A stretch of DNA of 64,000 nt from Ursus arctos (taxonomy: Eukaryota > Chordata > Mammalia > Carnivora > Ursidae), in NCBI RefSeq assembly GCF_023065955.2, contig NW_026623008.1, positions 16,398,501-16,462,500 on the forward strand. Reading direction: 5' to 3'. Below, one piece after another: positions 43,451 to 53,574 of this stretch (the first letter of the stretch is position 1; each line of letters starts with the position of its first letter). A model generated the notes under the pieces. That model was given only the letters and a program-made list of their open reading frames with translations. It was not told where the DNA came from and made no database searches. Made by a program: the position numbers and the translations under genes.

Positions 43451-43740
43451 AACACAACGTTCCCTCCACCCTGGGGCTGAAGGGACAGAAACAGCAGGGG
43501 ACAGGTGAGTCATTGCCAGGCTTTAAGGCCCGATGGGCTCCTACCGGCCCCCGTTCCATACTCACATCCGTACAAAGCACCTGGGAAGCAAGATGTGCAT
43601 GAGGAGGAAAAGGGTCCGTCGCAACCTTCAGACAGCCTGTGTGGGCCGAGACAGAGCATCTGCTTGCCACAGACTGGCCCAGGAGCCCTCAGCTGCTCCT
43701 GAGACCATGAAAACCTCAGGCCCGGAGAGGCAAGGAGGCC

Positions 43741-43786
43741 CACTCCGGTCACACCGTGTCACACCCACTCCAGTCACACCATGTCA
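43741..43786. repeat. 25-bp tandem duplication
   Basis: A 25-bp unit starting CACTCCGGTCACACCGTGTC is followed by a second, slightly diverged copy starting CACTCCAGTCACACCATGTC. Confidence 0.75.
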
Positions 43787-43824
43787 GGAGTCCACCCCTG
43801 CCCCTATCCAACTCATGGGCCGAG

Positions 43825-44030
43825 CCCTGCCCCAGCAGACCTGGGTTCAAATCCCAGCTCCCCTACCGAGGACGTGAGGGCTGTGTGATCCCAAGAAGCC
43901 ACTTGCTCCTCTGACCTTTGGCGTCTTCGCCTGTCAGTGGGCCCGATACTGTCCCCTCACCAACGATCAGCTCAGGGAACAGGTGTGAAGGGCCCCGGGC
44001 TGCGGGTGACGCACAGTAGGTGCTTTGCAC
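43825..44030 (+). repeat. MIR SINE
   Basis: ACCTGGGTTCAAATCCCAGC (head), CTGTGTGATCCCAAGAAGCC and GCACAGTAGGTGCTTTGCAC. Confidence 0.82.
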
Positions 44031-44282
44031 AGGTTCGTTCCACCTGAGAAGGAGGCGAGAAACACAGGCCCCGGTGAAACAGGAAATAGGAATCCAGAAA
44101 AAGGGCAGCTCGCAACTCGTCCCTGGACCTCAGCTTCCACATCAATAGAACGAAGGGACGGGACTAAATTATTTCCAAGAGTCCTCCCAGCACTACCCAG
44201 GCCTCCCCTGACTTCCTGTCCCCTTCCTTTAACCTCCATGATGACACTAGCCACGCTAGGGGGAGGGAGCGACGGAGGGAGG

Positions 44283-44815
44283 GATTTTGTTGAGGTCGAA
44301 TTTATATACGATGAACCGTTTTAACGTGTACGATTCAGTGGCATTCAGGGCCTTCCCAGTGCTGTGCGACCACCACCTCTGTCTGGGCCCAGAACATTCT
44401 CCCTTCCTCCCTTCCCAACCGCTTGCTATCTATGGATGGATTTACCTACTCTGAATATGGCATACGAACGGACTCATAAAATATGGGACCTCTGTGTCCG
44501 TCCCTTTGCATGTTTTGAAGTCCATCGACACTGTAGCCTATGTGGTACGGGATTTATTCTACAGCTAGCTAGGAGTCTATGGTGATACACCACGATCCGT
44601 GTGTCCCTTCGTCCGCGGAGGAACGCCTTGGGGCTTCCCGGCTCTTGGCTACTGGGAACCGTGCTGCTCTCAACAGTCGTGTACAGGTGTTTGTTGGAGG
44701 ACCTGCTTGCAGTTCTTGGGGATAGAAAATTAGGAGTGCAAATGCTGGGTCATGTGGTAAAGCTATGCTTAACTCTTGAAGGAACTGCCAAACTGTTTTC
44801 CATAGGAGCTGTGGA
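44283..44815 (-). mobile_element. L1 LINE 3' end, antisense
   Basis: TTTTAACGTGTACGATTCAG, TGGATTTACCTACTCTGAAT, TGCATGTTTTGAAGTCCATC, ATGCTGGGTCATGTGGTAAA and GAACTGCCAAACTGTTTTCC are a reversed L1M 3' end, longer than the copy at 23208. Confidence 0.88.
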
Positions 44816-44854
44816 TTTATTTTTATAAATTTATTTTTGGCGGACATTTGTATT

Positions 44855-44910
44855 CAGTGCTAGATCCCTGGCGCACAGTAGGCACTTGCAGAAGGAACGA
44901 GGGAATCTCC
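44855..44910 (+). repeat. L2 3' end fragment
   Basis: GATCCCTGGCGCACAGTAGG then CAGAAGGAACGAGGGA. Confidence 0.5.
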
Positions 44911-45304
44911 CACCCTCTCCGCTCGCCTCTCCCAGAGCCCCATCATCCTGTCTTGGGTCTGTAAGTTCCCCAGTCCAGTAGGCTGTAAGCGCTCAGAGAG
45001 AATGAACACCCTCCATCCAGCTGCGTTGGGCCGGGCCAGAGAAGGGCCCAGGGCATCTATCTCTCCCCAGGGACGGCCAGCATCGTCTGTGTCTGAGATC
45101 TGCTGGTGCCTAATGAAAGCAGCACCCACGTCCTCCACAAGCCCCTTTGCCCCCGTCAGCCCCCTAGGCAGGCTGTGTGGCCTCAGCCAGAAGCCTTCCC
45201 CTCTCTGATCCTCCACTCTGTCCTTGCGGGCACCTCTAAAGTGGGGCCAGAGGCTGCACCCTCTCCTGCTACCCCTGACCCCTGACCTCTGACCTCTCTT
45301 CCAG

Positions 45305-45429
45305 CTCCATCGGCCGTGTCCATCATGCACCAGGTGAGCCGCACCGTGGACAGCATCACCCTGTCGTGGTCCCAGCCTGACCAGCCCAACGGTGTCATCC
45401 TGGACTATGAGCTGCAGTACTATGAGAAG
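45305..45429 (+). CDS. EPHB2: EPHB2 exon 6: first half of second FN3 domain
   Basis: This 125-bp exon encodes 41 residues plus the split Ala codon. It runs from PSAVSIMHQVSRTVDS through LSWSQPDQPNGVILDYELQYYEK. The Trp of LSWSQPDQPNG and the YELQYY strand are FN3 landmarks (strands A to C). The acceptor follows a pyrimidine tract, gacctctcttccag, before 45305. The donor is AAG|GTACCC at 45430. The intron before is phase 1 and the intron after is phase 0, so exon 6 cannot be skipped alone in frame; exons 6 and 7 together are 288 bp, a multiple of three. A C-rich tract begins 23 bp after the donor. Intron 5, just upstream, is the longest complete intron of the window. Confidence 0.97.
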
Positions 45430-45452
45430 GTACCCGTGCTCCCGGGCGCACT

Positions 45453-45475
45453 CCCCACCCCCACCCCCACCTCCC
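45453..45475 (-). other. C-rich tract (G4 motif on - strand) after exon 6 donor
   Basis: Four C runs (4, 5, 5 and 3) separated by A or a short spacer, starting 23 bp after the exon 6 donor GT. The complementary strand fits a quadruplex motif. Confidence 0.6.
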
Positions 45476-45504
45476 TGGGGCCAGGGGTTCTACCATCGCG
45501 TGAG

Positions 45505-45640
45505 ACTGGACACAGAGAGAGCACTGGCCTCGGAGTCAGGCTGCCTGGCTCAGTTCTGACTCCGGTCCTCCCCAGCTGTGGGACGTCAGGCAGGTGCTTT
45601 GACCTCTCTTAGTCGTGCTTTTGTTGGTCTGGGGCGCCGG
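45505..45640 (+). repeat. MIR SINE
   Basis: GAGAGCACTGGCCTCGGAGT then CAGCTGTGGGACGTCAGGCA. Confidence 0.78.
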
Positions 45641-45969
45641 GCCAGCAATCTCAGTAAAAGACAACGACGGTCATGGCCCTTTCCTCACCGAGACCCTTCC
45701 TCTTGGCTTCAGTGGGCCTGAGGTTCTGAAAAACTGGTTTCCCAAAAAGCTTCACCCATCTGAAGCAGAGATTTAAAACTGCACAAGAGAGCTTCTGTCC
45801 AGGGTGCGATTAGAGCTCCGTCCCCGTGTTGCTCAGATTCCAGCTAAAACACTTGTTTTCATTTGCCTGGCCGCCATTTGTATGGGGAGAGAGCGATTTC
45901 TCTTTGAGCTTTTAAACCAGACCCTTGTTACCCCCCAAGGAGCCGGGGCTGGAAGCCACTGGTGTCGTA

Positions 45970-46095
45970 GAGGAGCATTGGACTAGGAATGGGAAGCCAT
46001 AGGTTCAGATCCCAGGTCCATCCAGACCCGGCCGTGTGACCTTGGGCAGGCATCTTACCTCTGTGAGCCTCAGTTTCCTCCTGTGTCACGTCCAA
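45970..46095 (+). repeat. MIR SINE 5' half
   Basis: GAGGAGCATTGGACTAGGAA, CCGTGTGACCTTGGGCAGGC and CAGTTTCCTCCTGTGTCACG. Confidence 0.85.
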
Positions 46096-46639
46096 AGGAG
46101 ATTGTGTCTCTTGACTAGGGGCTGCGCAGGTGAAGGAGGAAAGGCAGGGGTGGTGCCCAGCACAGCTCCCGGCCCCAGCAGAGTGTGTTTTCCCTTCCTC
46201 CCGTCTGCCGTGCGTGCCGTATGGTGGGCAAGAGCTACTACCTGTGAGGCCATGTGAGGCCGGTACATTTGAACGTGGGGCCTGCTCAGTGTAGGAGCCA
46301 GGGGGCGGATACAGCAGCGGGACATCAGAGGTCCAGGAAACCCTCTTTGTGACTGGAGAGTTTTCTTACCTGCATCCTGAGGCACAGAGGCTGCAAGGGC
46401 CTCTGGGAAAATTGTCATTGGGATCGCATTCAGACTAAGGTGTGAATGACTATAGGAAGTGCTTTGGTTGAGGGTTGGGGCCTGGAAATGGATAGGAAGC
46501 CTCTCCCCCCCGGCTGAGACGAAGAGAGAGGGAAGCAGATCCAGCCTCCCTGCTGGAGCCCTGCCTTGTGAGGCCCAGCCCCACCCTTCCACTCTGCTGA
46601 CCCCGGCTCGGCCCGATCCTGATGAGTGCCGGGAGGCCG

Positions 46640-46825
46640 TCAAACTCCTATCCAGCCTCACGCAGCTGGTTTGTGATTGCTGTGTCCTTGCTCGTCCCTT
46701 GCTCTAGGCAGTGCCTTCTGAGAGGCCAGGGACCACATCTGTCCCATTCACCGTCTTCTCCCCAGCATCCTGGGCCCGGCACCAAAGCGACACTTGATAA
46801 TATTGGTTGAAGGAATAAGTGAAAA
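46640..46825 (+). repeat. L2 3' end
   Basis: GGCCAGGGACCACATCTGTC and ATATTGGTTGAAGGAATAAG. Confidence 0.72.
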
Positions 46826-46834
46826 GATCCCTTC

Positions 46835-46940
46835 CCAGGGCCTGTTCCTCCAGGGTGGAGACCTTGCCTTACCGTCTGCTGTTTCCCCAGCCTGGCACAC
46901 AGTAGGTGCTCAAGAGGCGCTGTTGGATGGCCTGAGCTGA
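46835..46940 (+). repeat. L2 3' end
   Basis: CCAGCCTGGCACACAGTAGG and TGCTCAAGAGGCGCTGTTGG. Confidence 0.7.
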
Positions 46941-47414
46941 GGATGATGTGAGGGAAGCGGCTCCGGTCCTCGCTGGGCCCTCGAGGGCCTGAAGGAGCCA
47001 GGTGTCCTGTAGCATGAGCCAGACCAGCTGTTCCCAGGCCCCGGAAGCCCCAGGCCCTGCAGAAACCAGCATTTCCACCCCTTCTGGCGGGGACAGCTTA
47101 GCAACTCAGAATTCAACAAAGAAAAAAAAAAAAAAACGCTAATTAAGAAGCTTTATGATTAAACGGAACTGAAAGTGTTTGTCCCCGAAGACCAGAGCGG
47201 AAATGAGGAATCCCAGCGCGGGTCCTGCCGCCGGCCCATTTCCTACCAAGACGGGAGGGGCTGGGGAGGCTGCTGGAGGTGTGAACCGGGAGGCAGCTCT
47301 GCCCTACTTTCTGCGGCGGCCCGGCATCCCCAGGCCTCTGCCACGGGGGCAGGACCCGCAGGCCCTGCAGCAGCCGCGGCCACCACCTGCTCACCGCCTC
47401 CATCATCTCGTTCC

Positions 47415-47570
47415 TCCTCACAGTAGTGCCATTCACCCCAGTGGACGGGAGGGGAAACTGAGGCACAGAGAAGTTGTGCGACTTGTCCAAGAGCACCCAG
47501 CTGCTAAGTGGCAGAGCAAGGATTTGGGCCTATGCTCTCTCTCCTCACCTGGCTCTCCTGCCTTCTGGGA
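47415..47570 (-). repeat. MIR SINE, antisense
   Basis: GGGGAAACTGAGGCACAGAG and GCACCCAGCTGCTAAGTGGC. Confidence 0.85.
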
Positions 47571-47759
47571 TGCTTCTGGGATGACTGTGTAAAGGTGGAC
47601 AGGACCAGGCTCTGAAGGAGGATCTGAGGTACAAATGGCCAGAGAGGGACAGGCCTGAGTTACGAGTGTGGTGAGACATGGCCCTACTCTGTCAGCCCCT
47701 CCTCCCGGGGCCTGGGGCGCAGTAAGAGGCAGCTTGGCATCTGCCAGTGAGAGATGGAC

Positions 47760-48620
47760 ACCAGTTCATTCGATATTCACTGTCGCCAACTTTGGGCTGG
47801 GCCCTGGGCTCAGTACTGGGAATACTGCAATTAGCCAGACATGCCCAGAGGCCTCAAGGCCTTCGCAGTCCAGGGGAAAAGACAGATCCAGACATAAATA
47901 GCCATGAGACCAATTGTAGCACAGTCACAGAAGGGCCAACAAAGGTCCTTATGGACACCAAGGAGAGACCCATGATCTGGGTCAAGTGAGGGTAAATCAT
48001 TCTAGTGACATTTGAGCTGAGCCTTGAAAGATGCTAGGAGTTCACCAGACAGACGAGTGATGAGAGCAGTCATTCCAGACAGCAAGAACAGCACATGCAA
48101 AGGCCCTGGGGCAGGAGAAGGCAAGTGTGGAGGAGCAATATGAACAACAGCAAGATTAGTAGGGAAGGAGTTGGAGAGGGAGACAGGGCTGGGTTGTGGT
48201 GGGCCTTCCACGCCTTTGGAGTCTGGATTCAATTTAAAGTACTATGGGAAGCCATCAGAAGGTTCTGGAATGGTGTGATCTGACTCAGATTATGTTAAAG
48301 ATCCCTGTAGCTTGCTGTGTGGAGAATAGACTGTAAGGGGGTTCTGGAGACACAGACCCTTTAGAGGGCTCTCATGGGACACTAAGTGAGAGACGACGGT
48401 GGCAGGGAGTAGGGGCTGGCAGCAGAGATGGTGAGAAGCCAACAGATTCAGACGGTATTTGGAAACTCAGGGGACCAGGGAAGTGTGGAGGACAGCTCCC
48501 AACGGCTGGTGGTGCCTTTTCCTGGGGCCAGGGTGGGTTTGTGATGTGGAGATACAGGGGCGAGGCTTGCCAGGGGTGGAAAGGTACGGCCAAGAACAGA
48601 CAGGAGGGTGTGCAGAGATA
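47760..48620 (-). repeat. L2 LINE, long antisense copy
   Basis: One of the longest L2 copies: TGACATTTGAGCTGAGCCTT, GAACAGCACATGCAAAGGCC, GGGTTGTGGTGGGCCTTCCA, GGTGTGATCTGACTCAGATT and GAGAATAGACTGTAAGGGGG. Confidence 0.85.
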
Positions 48621-49499
48621 AAACAGAACCGGATGGACAGAATCAGGACGATGGCATGTCTAAGGAGAGAAGGAAAAAGGAGCTGACGGCAAGTGTCAGA
48701 GGAGACGGCAGACAGGGGTCAGAGCAGTCTCGGTCCCCAGCCTCTCAGGCTTCCGTCGGGAGGGACAGCCAGAATGCGGGATGGATTCTGACAAGTCCGC
48801 AGCCGGCTCTTCCCAAACACTTCGGAATCCTCCCGGTGCCTGCAATTGATTTCTTTAATGAAGGCTGCAGATCTCCCCAGGTAGGGGAGCTCGGCAGCCA
48901 GCCCTGCCGACCCGTGGGGGCCCCGCCCCCACTATCTTTCCCACTCCTCCCTTCCTGCTTTAGAAAGGGCTCTTTTTGGAGCGGGCTCCCCGTTTGGCCT
49001 TTCCCCAGCTCCACTGGGGATTTCCCAGCCTGCCCGGAGCCCGGAGCTAAAAACCACTTTGCTGGAAGGCTTCTGGATGCCGCTGACGAATGGTGTTGGC
49101 CAGACCGGCGCTGGCTGTTTCCATCGGCTCCAGCGTCCTGGGGGAGGTGGCCTCCTTTGGCAGCTGCCCCAGAGCTCGGAGGTTCATGCCCCCTTTGGCT
49201 CCCCCAGCGCTCCAGGAGAAGATTCATTTGTGGGGCCACCTATGGCAGATGGGCCCCTGTAGGCCTCAGCGATTTGTGTTTATTCAACAGAAATTTCCAC
49301 TTGCAGAGCGGAAGGGGAGGAAGGTTGGGGGCGATGGGGATGAGCTATGAAAGTCCAGGCTTCATTGGTTGTTGTCCAGGGTACGTGGAGCAGTGGGGAC
49401 GGTTGTCCAGGTTGGACATGGAGAGGTTTGTTCTCACACTTATTCATTTCATGAACATCAGCGAAGGCTTGCCCTGTCACGGTGTTGATAACGATGAGG

Positions 49500-49722
49500 G
49501 CGATAGCCAATATTTATCAAGTCCTTATGTGTGCTGGAGAGTATGCTAAAAGCTTTACCCATTTTTTTCCTATTGAATCTCCACACCCATTCTGTGTGGC
49601 ATAGGGTGGTGTTATCCCACTTTAAAGATGAGAAGACCAAGGCCCATAGGGCTTAAGAAATGCACCCAGTGCCTCACTGTCCCATAATCTCCGGGTAAGG
49701 ATTCAAACTAAGGACGGGTAGA
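49500..49722 (-). repeat. MIR SINE, antisense, cut by SINE stack
   Basis: CCAATATTTATCAAGTCCTT, TAAAAGCTTTACCCATTTTT and GGATTCAAACTAAGGACGGG. Confidence 0.75.
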
Positions 49723-49725
49723 TTT

Positions 49726-49926
49726 CCTTTTTTTTATAAGATTTTATTTATTTATTTGACAGAGATAGAGACAGCCAGCGAGAGAGGGAACACAAGCAGG
49801 GGGAGTGGGAGTGGAAGAAGCAGGCTCATAGCAGAGGAGCCTGATGTGGGGCTCGATCCCATAATGCCGGGATCACGCCCTGAGCCGAAGGCAGACGCTT
49901 AACCGCTGTGCCACCCAGGTGCCCCT
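49726..49926 (-). mobile_element. Young carnivoran SINEC, antisense (stack member 1)
   Basis: AAGATTTTATTTATTTATTT, GACAGAGATAGAGACAGCCA, GAGAGAGGGAACACAAGCAG, TGGAAGAAGCAGGCTCATAG and CGCTGTGCCACCCAGGTGCC. This reversed subfamily, with the gagagagggaacacaagc and cagaggagcctgatgtgg words, I associate with bears and related arctoids. Confidence 0.93.
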
Positions 49927-49952
49927 TCTTTTTTTTTTTTTTTTAACATTTT

Positions 49953-50151
49953 TTTTTTTTTAAAGATTTTATTTATTTATTTGACAGAGATAGAGACAGC
50001 CAGTGAGGGAGGGAACACAAGCAGGGGGAGTGGGAGAGGAAGAAGCAGGCTCATAGCAGAGGAGCCTGATGTGGGGCTCGATCCCGGAACTCCAGGATCA
50101 TGCCCTGAGCCGAAGGCAGATGCTTTAACCGCTGTGCCACCCAGGCGCCCC
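49953..50151 (-). mobile_element. Young carnivoran SINEC, antisense (stack member 2)
   Basis: Same subfamily as its left neighbour, differing at roughly a dozen positions by eye. TAACATTTT at 49944-49952 and again at 50152-50160 is its target duplication, taken from the tail of the third SINE. Confidence 0.93.
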
Positions 50152-50347
50152 TAACATTTTATTTATTTATTTAGAGAGTGAGTGTGAGTGGGGGGAGGGG
50201 CAGAGGGGGAGGGAGAGAGAGCATCTCCAGCAGACTCCACGCTGAACGCAGAGCCCGATGTGGGGCTTGATCTCACGACCCTGAGATCATGACCTGAGCC
50301 GAAATCAAGAGTCTGACGCTTCACTGACCGAGCCACACATGTGCCCC
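50152..50347 (-). mobile_element. Carnivoran SINEC, antisense (stack member 3, oldest)
   Basis: TTATTTATTTATTTAGAGAG, ACCCTGAGATCATGACCTGA and ACTGACCGAGCCACACATGT. A more diverged, different subfamily. GGTAGATTT at 49717 and GGTGGATTT at 50354 may be its original target duplication, now 630 bp apart. Confidence 0.9.
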
Positions 50348-50449
50348 GGGACTGGTGGATTTAGTACTAAATTTCTTCCCTTAACCCGTTGGTGTTTAGT
50401 CCTAATTCAGATAAAGGTGCTCCAGCCATGGCGGAGGAGAGAGGGGAGC

Positions 50450-50645
50450 AAATATGTCTAGAGCAGCTCCTTTGTGCCAGATGTTACCCGATCACAACAA
50501 CCCTGAGAGGCTGGCATTTGTCGTTCCTTTTCTGGAGTAGAAAACAGGGGCCCAGGGGAGTGAAGGGTCTTTCCAAGGTCACAGTGCAAGTAAGGGGAAG
50601 AATCGGCATTTGAAATAACTTTCGATCCCCTGCTCTGTCCTGTTC
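50450..50645 (-). repeat. MIR SINE, antisense
   Basis: GAGCAGCTCCTTTGTGCCAG and TTTCCAAGGTCACAGTGCAA. Confidence 0.75.
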
Positions 50646-50914
50646 CCTGCTTTAGGGAAGCGATCCACGAGGTTCATTCCTCATTCTCCTGAGGCACCCA
50701 TGCCACTGGCAGTTACTTCCCAGCTCCCTCCTATAATCAGGAACTTAAAACTTCCATCCTCTCTAAGTGGACACCCAACCCACTCAGTCTGCAGAATCCA
50801 TCCCCTTGTCAAACCAGAGCAGATTCCATGTTGGCTGGCGGTACCTAGTGGACAATCTTGGTACTGCAACATTCGTTCATGGCTTTTTTTTTTTTTTGAG
50901 TCTACGATGTTCAC

Positions 50915-51560
50915 TCATTTTTTATCGGCGGTAGTTAGTGAGCACCTACGGGTGTTGAGCCTGCGGGTCCCGGAGATGAATGAGACAAGGTCTCTGCCCT
51001 CGGGAAACCCACAGTTCTTAGAGAAAACACATGCATATCAGAACAACAGGTGGGAGAGGAGGCAATGGACCTGCAACTCTCTCTGGGACATCTGAGAAGT
51101 TTTCCCAGGAAAGGTGGTACTTGTACTAAGTCTCGATGAACAGCAGATGGGGAAAGGGTATTTCGCAGAGGGGAAACAGCACTTGCCAAGGCTCAGAGTG
51201 TCCAGGGAAGGTAGGGTTGCCAAATAGAATATAGGACACCAGTTACATTTAAATTTTTTTAAATAATTTTTTAGTATAATTGTGTTTTAAATATTGCATG
51301 GGAAGAACTTATACAAAAGAAATTATTCATTGTTTTTCTGAAATTCAGATTTAACTGAACATCATACATTTTTATTTGCTAAATCTGGCAGCCCTACCAA
51401 GAAAGGGAGTTTAGGAAAGCCTTTGGGTATGACTAGAGCGTGGAGGATACTGGGGTTGTGGCAGGCAAGACCGGCAAAGGGTGAGTCATGAAGGTTCTAG
51501 AACGCCAAGCTGAGGAGTCCAGCCTTCACCCCATGGGCATTGGAGCAGGGCTATGTGTGT
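50915..51560 (-). repeat. L2 LINE, antisense, interrupted by a MITE
   Basis: Left part 50915-51211 has GTGAGCACCTACGGGTGTTG, GAAAGGTGGTACTTGTACTA and GCAGAGGGGAAACAGCACTT. The right part from 51397 resumes with GGTTCTAGAACGCCAAGCTG and CCTTCACCCCATGGGCATTG. Confidence 0.7.
51212..51396. mobile_element. TA-flanked palindromic MITE
   Basis: TA, then GGGTTGCCAAATAGAATA at the left and, reversed, GGGCTGCCAGATTTAGCAAA at the right, then TA. Inner parts also pair (CAGTTACATTTAAA with CAGTTAAATCTGAA), so nearly the whole 181 bp is one imperfect hairpin. TA target sites fit a Tc1/mariner-type mover. It splits an L2. Confidence 0.8.
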
Positions 51561-51879
51561 AGGCTTCTGTGCTTAGTACAGGGGAATAAAACACAGCCCC
51601 TGCCTTCGGGAGTTTACAGTCAAGGTTATGCAATCAGCCGCTGCCCAGGATGAGGGGACGTAGCAGAAACCCCCTCCTAGGGCATCCACGCAAGTGCTCC
51701 AGGGCTCAGAGGAGGGGAGGCACATCTGGCTGAGAGGTCAAGCAGGTTTCCTGGCAGAGGCGGCAGAAGAGCTGGCTCAAGAAAAGAGACTTCGTATGTG
51801 CTGCTGCCCCTGGGAGGTGTGAAGGGGTGGGGAGGAGGCTCTCACAGGTCATCCCCTTCTCTAACCCCCATATCTCAAG

Positions 51880-52045
51880 TTCTTTCTCACCTCCTTGCCT
51901 TTGCACCTGGTACTCCTTGCCAAGCATGCACTCCCCCTTTTTGATCTGGGTGACTTGTTTATTCTTCGAAATTCCATTGCAGAACCCCCCTCTGCAGAGA
52001 GCGTTGCCTGACTTCACCTGATGGCCCCCACCCAGGCGAGCTCAC
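51880..52045 (+). repeat. L2 LINE 3' fragment
   Basis: CTTGCCTTTGCACCTGGTAC, GTGACTTGTTTATTCTTCGA and GCGTTGCCTGACTTCACCTG. Confidence 0.7.
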
Positions 52046-52059
52046 GTGCCCCCAGCCCA

Positions 52060-52268
52060 CTGTATCAGCGCATTATTCATATTAATGCATTTTATCCTCT
52101 AAACAGCCCTCGGAGGTGGCTGTGACCATTATTATCCCCATTTTACAGATGATGAAGAGGCAAAGAGAGGTTAAGAAACTTGCCCAAGGTCGCAAAGGTA
52201 ATAAGTGGGAGAGTCAGGACTTGAACCCAGGAAGTCTGGCTCCAATTTGTGATCTTAACCTCTAGGCT
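52060..52268 (-). repeat. MIR SINE, near full length, antisense
   Basis: CCCCATTTTACAGATGATGA, CTTGCCCAAGGTCGCAAAGG and GGACTTGAACCCAGGAAGTC. Confidence 0.9.
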
Positions 52269-52769
52269 CTGGTGCCCGTAGTGACATTGCGCACACTGAA
52301 GCTGTTGGTTTTGAGAGCGTTTTCAAGGGCTCTGCAGCGCACGTGTGCGTGCCCGGCATGCACAATCCGGTGTGCATTTTTCTGCACAGAGGTTCATAGC
52401 TTTCATCAGCTTCTCAGAAGCGTTTGTGATCCTCGAAGGGCCGAAGTCTCCATACTGTTTGTTTTTCTGAACTGAGCTCTCTGAATCCCGTGCCCGTGCC
52501 TTCGTCCCTTGGAGTCCCCAGGGCCTCGTGCAAAGAGGGTGTTTAGGGAAGGCTTGGGGGGTGGCTGACAGCTGTCTGAATGAGCATCGTCTAGACTGGC
52601 AGACGCTGCGTCCTGCTCAGCCACAGCTCCGTTCTCACGCAGCAGCTCATCTTGGTCTTGTCCCGCACTCCTTGCGTCGCCCTGGGCAGGACTCCGGTCA
52701 GAACTGGCATTCCGCAGCTCTCGAAGGAGGGAACACGAGGTCCTGGGTACTCAAACCTGGGACCTTAGA

Positions 52770-52875
52770 GGTGGTTCCACGTGGGAGCCTGGTTTTGAGT
52801 CCCAGAGCAGCCACCAGCTCCTACATGACCTTGAACGTCACTTTCCCCATCTGGGCCTTAATTCTTGCCTCACTC
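52770..52875 (+). repeat. MIR fragment
   Basis: GTTTTGAGTCCCAGAGCAGC and ACATGACCTTGAACGTCACT. Confidence 0.7.
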
Positions 52876-53032
52876 AAGTGTGCTGTGGCTCAGCACAGGT
52901 CCCTCCACCTACCCTATCAAGGCATGGGGCAGGAAGGGGGATGCGGAAGTGGGTAAAGTAGGCCCTCTCCCTGCTGTCTCCAAGAACTCACAGCCTAGGC
53001 CTCCCGGGCTGCACGCGGTGGCCGCTCAGCAT

Positions 53033-53430
53033 CTGTGTATTAGTCAGCTATCACCGAGAAGGGGGCTGCAAAATCTACAGTCCCCCAAACACAATGGTTT
53101 CCAAGCGCCTGTTTTTCTTGCTCATTGGTTGGAGTCTGTGGGTCAACCGAGGTGGCCCTGTTTCAGCCTAGGAGTTAGGTCAAGGTCTTCCCTACATGTT
53201 TCTCATTCTGGAACCAGCTGTTACCCAGGTTCAGCCCCGTCCTGGCTGAAGGCAGGAGCACAAGAGGCCAAGCGAACTCAGCAAGCGCCTGTAAAGCCTC
53301 CACTTGCATCATGTCCTCTAGAATGTTCCAAGGACCAAAGCAAGACTCATGGACAAATTCGGCATCCACGAGGCAGAGAAATACACTCTGCCTTCTTTTG
53401 TGGGAAGTCACATGCAGAAAGTATGGGTGT
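53033..53430 (+). mobile_element. LTR-like repeat (MaLR-type, tentative)
   Basis: TGTGTATTAGTCAGCTATCA, CTCATTGGTTGGAGTCTGTG and GGGAAGTCACATGCAGAAAG resemble the repeats at 31117 and 35415. It ends about 140 bp before exon 7. Confidence 0.45.
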
Positions 53431-53574
53431 GTGATTCTGTTACAGGGAGGGAGTGAAGAATTGGGAACGACAGATGTTTTTTCCAGTGGCCAACCCCGCC
53501 CCCAGGGGCAGGAGTGGGCTCTGGGCCCACCGTGGGCAGCAGCCTTGCTAATGGTCTTCTCTGTTCCTCGGCAG

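Larger units (their letters stand above)
28783..45304 (+). other. EPHB2: EPHB2 intron 5
   Basis: This 16,522-bp phase-1 intron is the longest complete intron here. It is rich in MIR, L2, L1 3' ends, LTR-like repeats and SINEs (listed). Stretches without an identified element: 28783-29720, 30560-31050, 32650-33420, 35010-35360, 37240-38100 (repeat-poor and of interest), 38560-39590, 40440-40720, 41650-42000, 42960-43320 and 44910-45304. No additional exon with a conserved frame was recognised. Confidence 0.95.
45430..53574 (+). other. EPHB2: EPHB2 intron 6
   Basis: This 8145-bp intron is the only phase-0 intron in the window (AAG|GAG). It carries MIR and L2 copies, a triple antisense SINE stack, a palindromic MITE and an LTR-like repeat next to exon 7. 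Unassigned stretches are 45640-45970, 46100-46640, 46950-47410, 48620-49490 (GC-rich, repeat-poor), 51560-51880 and 52270-52760. Confidence 0.95.

Noticed and set aside
48608..49549. 313-codon open frame on the + strand, longest in the window
   Set aside because: Begins in an antisense L2, reads as low-similarity GC-rich sequence, and runs into intronic AT-rich DNA; no recognised domain.
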